A stretch of DNA of 64,000 nt from Hyphomicrobiales bacterium. Lineage in GTDB: Bacteria; Pseudomonadota; Alphaproteobacteria; Rhizobiales; Rhizobiaceae. Every line of letters starts with the position of its first letter. Within the stretch, counting starts at the first letter, position 1. The DNA is taken from the NCBI GenBank assembly GCA_900466475.1, contig UBMI01000006.1:1-64000 (forward strand), read 5' to 3'. A program made the position numbers and the translations under genes. Positions 63,593 through 64,000 of the stretch are shown one piece after another. The notes beneath the pieces were generated by a model that saw only the letters and a list, made by a program, of their open reading frames with translations, was not told the DNA's origin and ran no database searches.

Positions 63593-64000
63593 TCAGAGCC
63601 CGGCGTCTTTCCACAGGGCATGGAAATGATGAACCGGTCCATGGCCAGAGCCGACCGCCAGCTCGCCCGCGGCAGCGACTGCTAGCGCAAGATAGGTTTT
63701 CGCAGTCGAAACAGCCGCTTGCGGCGAAGCACCCTTTGCGAGCTCGGCGGCGAGTGCGCTGGAAAGTGTGCAGCCGGTCCCGTGTGTATTCTTCGTGGGG
63801 ACGCGTTTCGCCTCGAACCAATGCCGGCCGGAGTCGGTTGCCAATATGTCGGGACTTTCATTGCTCTCGAGATGACCGCCCTTGACCAACACAGCGGCAG
63901 GGCCGAGCGCTCGCAGGCGCTCGGCTTGCGAGGCCATCTGCTCGCGGCTTTCGGCAACCTCTTCGTGCAGCAGCGCTGCGGCTTCCGGCAGGTTGGGGGT
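63593..64000 (-). CDS. thiD: Hydroxymethylpyrimidine (phospho)kinase ThiD, C-terminal part
   Basis: The frame is open to the window edge, so the N-terminal half lies outside. Visible: PNLPEAAALL, AAVLVKGGHLESNES, the anion-hole and catalytic region THGTGCTLSSALAAELAKG with the Cys and Gly-rich loop of HMP kinases, and the closing GSGHGPVHHFHALW. The enzyme phosphorylates HMP and HMP-P in thiamine synthesis. The hairpin terminator follows the stop. Confidence 0.92.
   Translation of the reverse strand, partial: TPNLPEAAALLHEEVAESREQMASQAERLRALGPAAVLVKGGHLESNESPDILATDSGRHWFEAKRVPTKNTHGTGCTLSSALAAELAKGASPQAAVSTAKTYLALAVAAAGELAVGSGHGPVHHFHALWKDAGL

Overview
The window reads as part of an alphaproteobacterial genome of the Rhizobium/Agrobacterium/Sinorhizobium type. 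The basis is gene content (an agp-like alpha-galactoside locus, a short rhizobial-type FlgD, a YcaO-TfuA gene pair), GC-rich coding sequence and very many ABC importers. The density of catabolic operons with dedicated regulators fits an accessory replicon or chromid, but that is inference. I saw no tRNA, rRNA, insertion sequence, integrase or CRISPR array.

Layout. 0-2 kb: the 3' end of a large surface/secreted protein (Ig/cadherin-like plus DUF4082) and a COG0523 metallochaperone GTPase. 1.9-8.3 kb: a polar amino-acid ABC importer with an M20 amidohydrolase and a cytoplasmic substrate-binding-like protein, divergent from a MocR-type regulator. 8.3-13.1 kb: a compact minus-strand operon encoding an XRE regulator, a SARP/BTAD-TPR regulator, a 72-aa peptide, YcaO and TfuA, followed by an 83-aa protein. 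This looks like an undescribed RiPP (thioamide or azoline) system and is the most interesting part of the window. 13.6-16.2 kb: a DMSP-lyase-family cupin-like protein lacking the expected metal ligands, a Cys/Met-type PLP enzyme and a DUF2934 protein. 16.4-21 kb: a TetR regulator, four near-identical palindromic sites, an orphan flgD, a LysE exporter, an exported protein, a cytochrome b and a Tat-exported molybdenum oxidoreductase. 21-22.1 kb: a ZntB/CorA transporter.

22.3-32.4 kb: an alpha-galactoside locus (AraC activator, GH4, substrate-binding protein, two permeases, fused double ATPase, second GH4). 32.5-33.3 kb: a RES-Xre toxin-antitoxin pair. 33.4-46.4 kb: a sugar/sugar-acid catabolic island. 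It contains a GMC oxidoreductase, a COG3618 lactonase-like hydrolase, an IlvD/Edd dehydratase, a Gfo/Idh dehydrogenase, two GntR regulators, a PfkB kinase, a CUT1 sugar importer and a DapA-family lyase. These could form a dehydrogenase-lactonase-dehydratase-aldolase route. 46.7-55.6 kb: a GH39 glycosidase divergent from a five-gene oligopeptide/oligosaccharide-type importer, then an FMN alpha-hydroxy-acid oxidase. 55.8-63.4 kb: a spermidine-synthase-like protein and a seven-gene operon (GNAT, NagZ, SBP, two permeases, two ATPases) suggesting uptake and hydrolysis of GlcNAc-containing glycans or muropeptides. The end of the window holds the C-terminal part of thiD.

Common patterns: in all three Dpp/Opp-type importer operons a GC-rich stem-loop lies between the binding-protein gene and the first permease gene. 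Most operons have a regulator next to them, and several have palindromes or repeats in their promoter regions. All function calls come from recognising protein motifs by eye; no database search was run.
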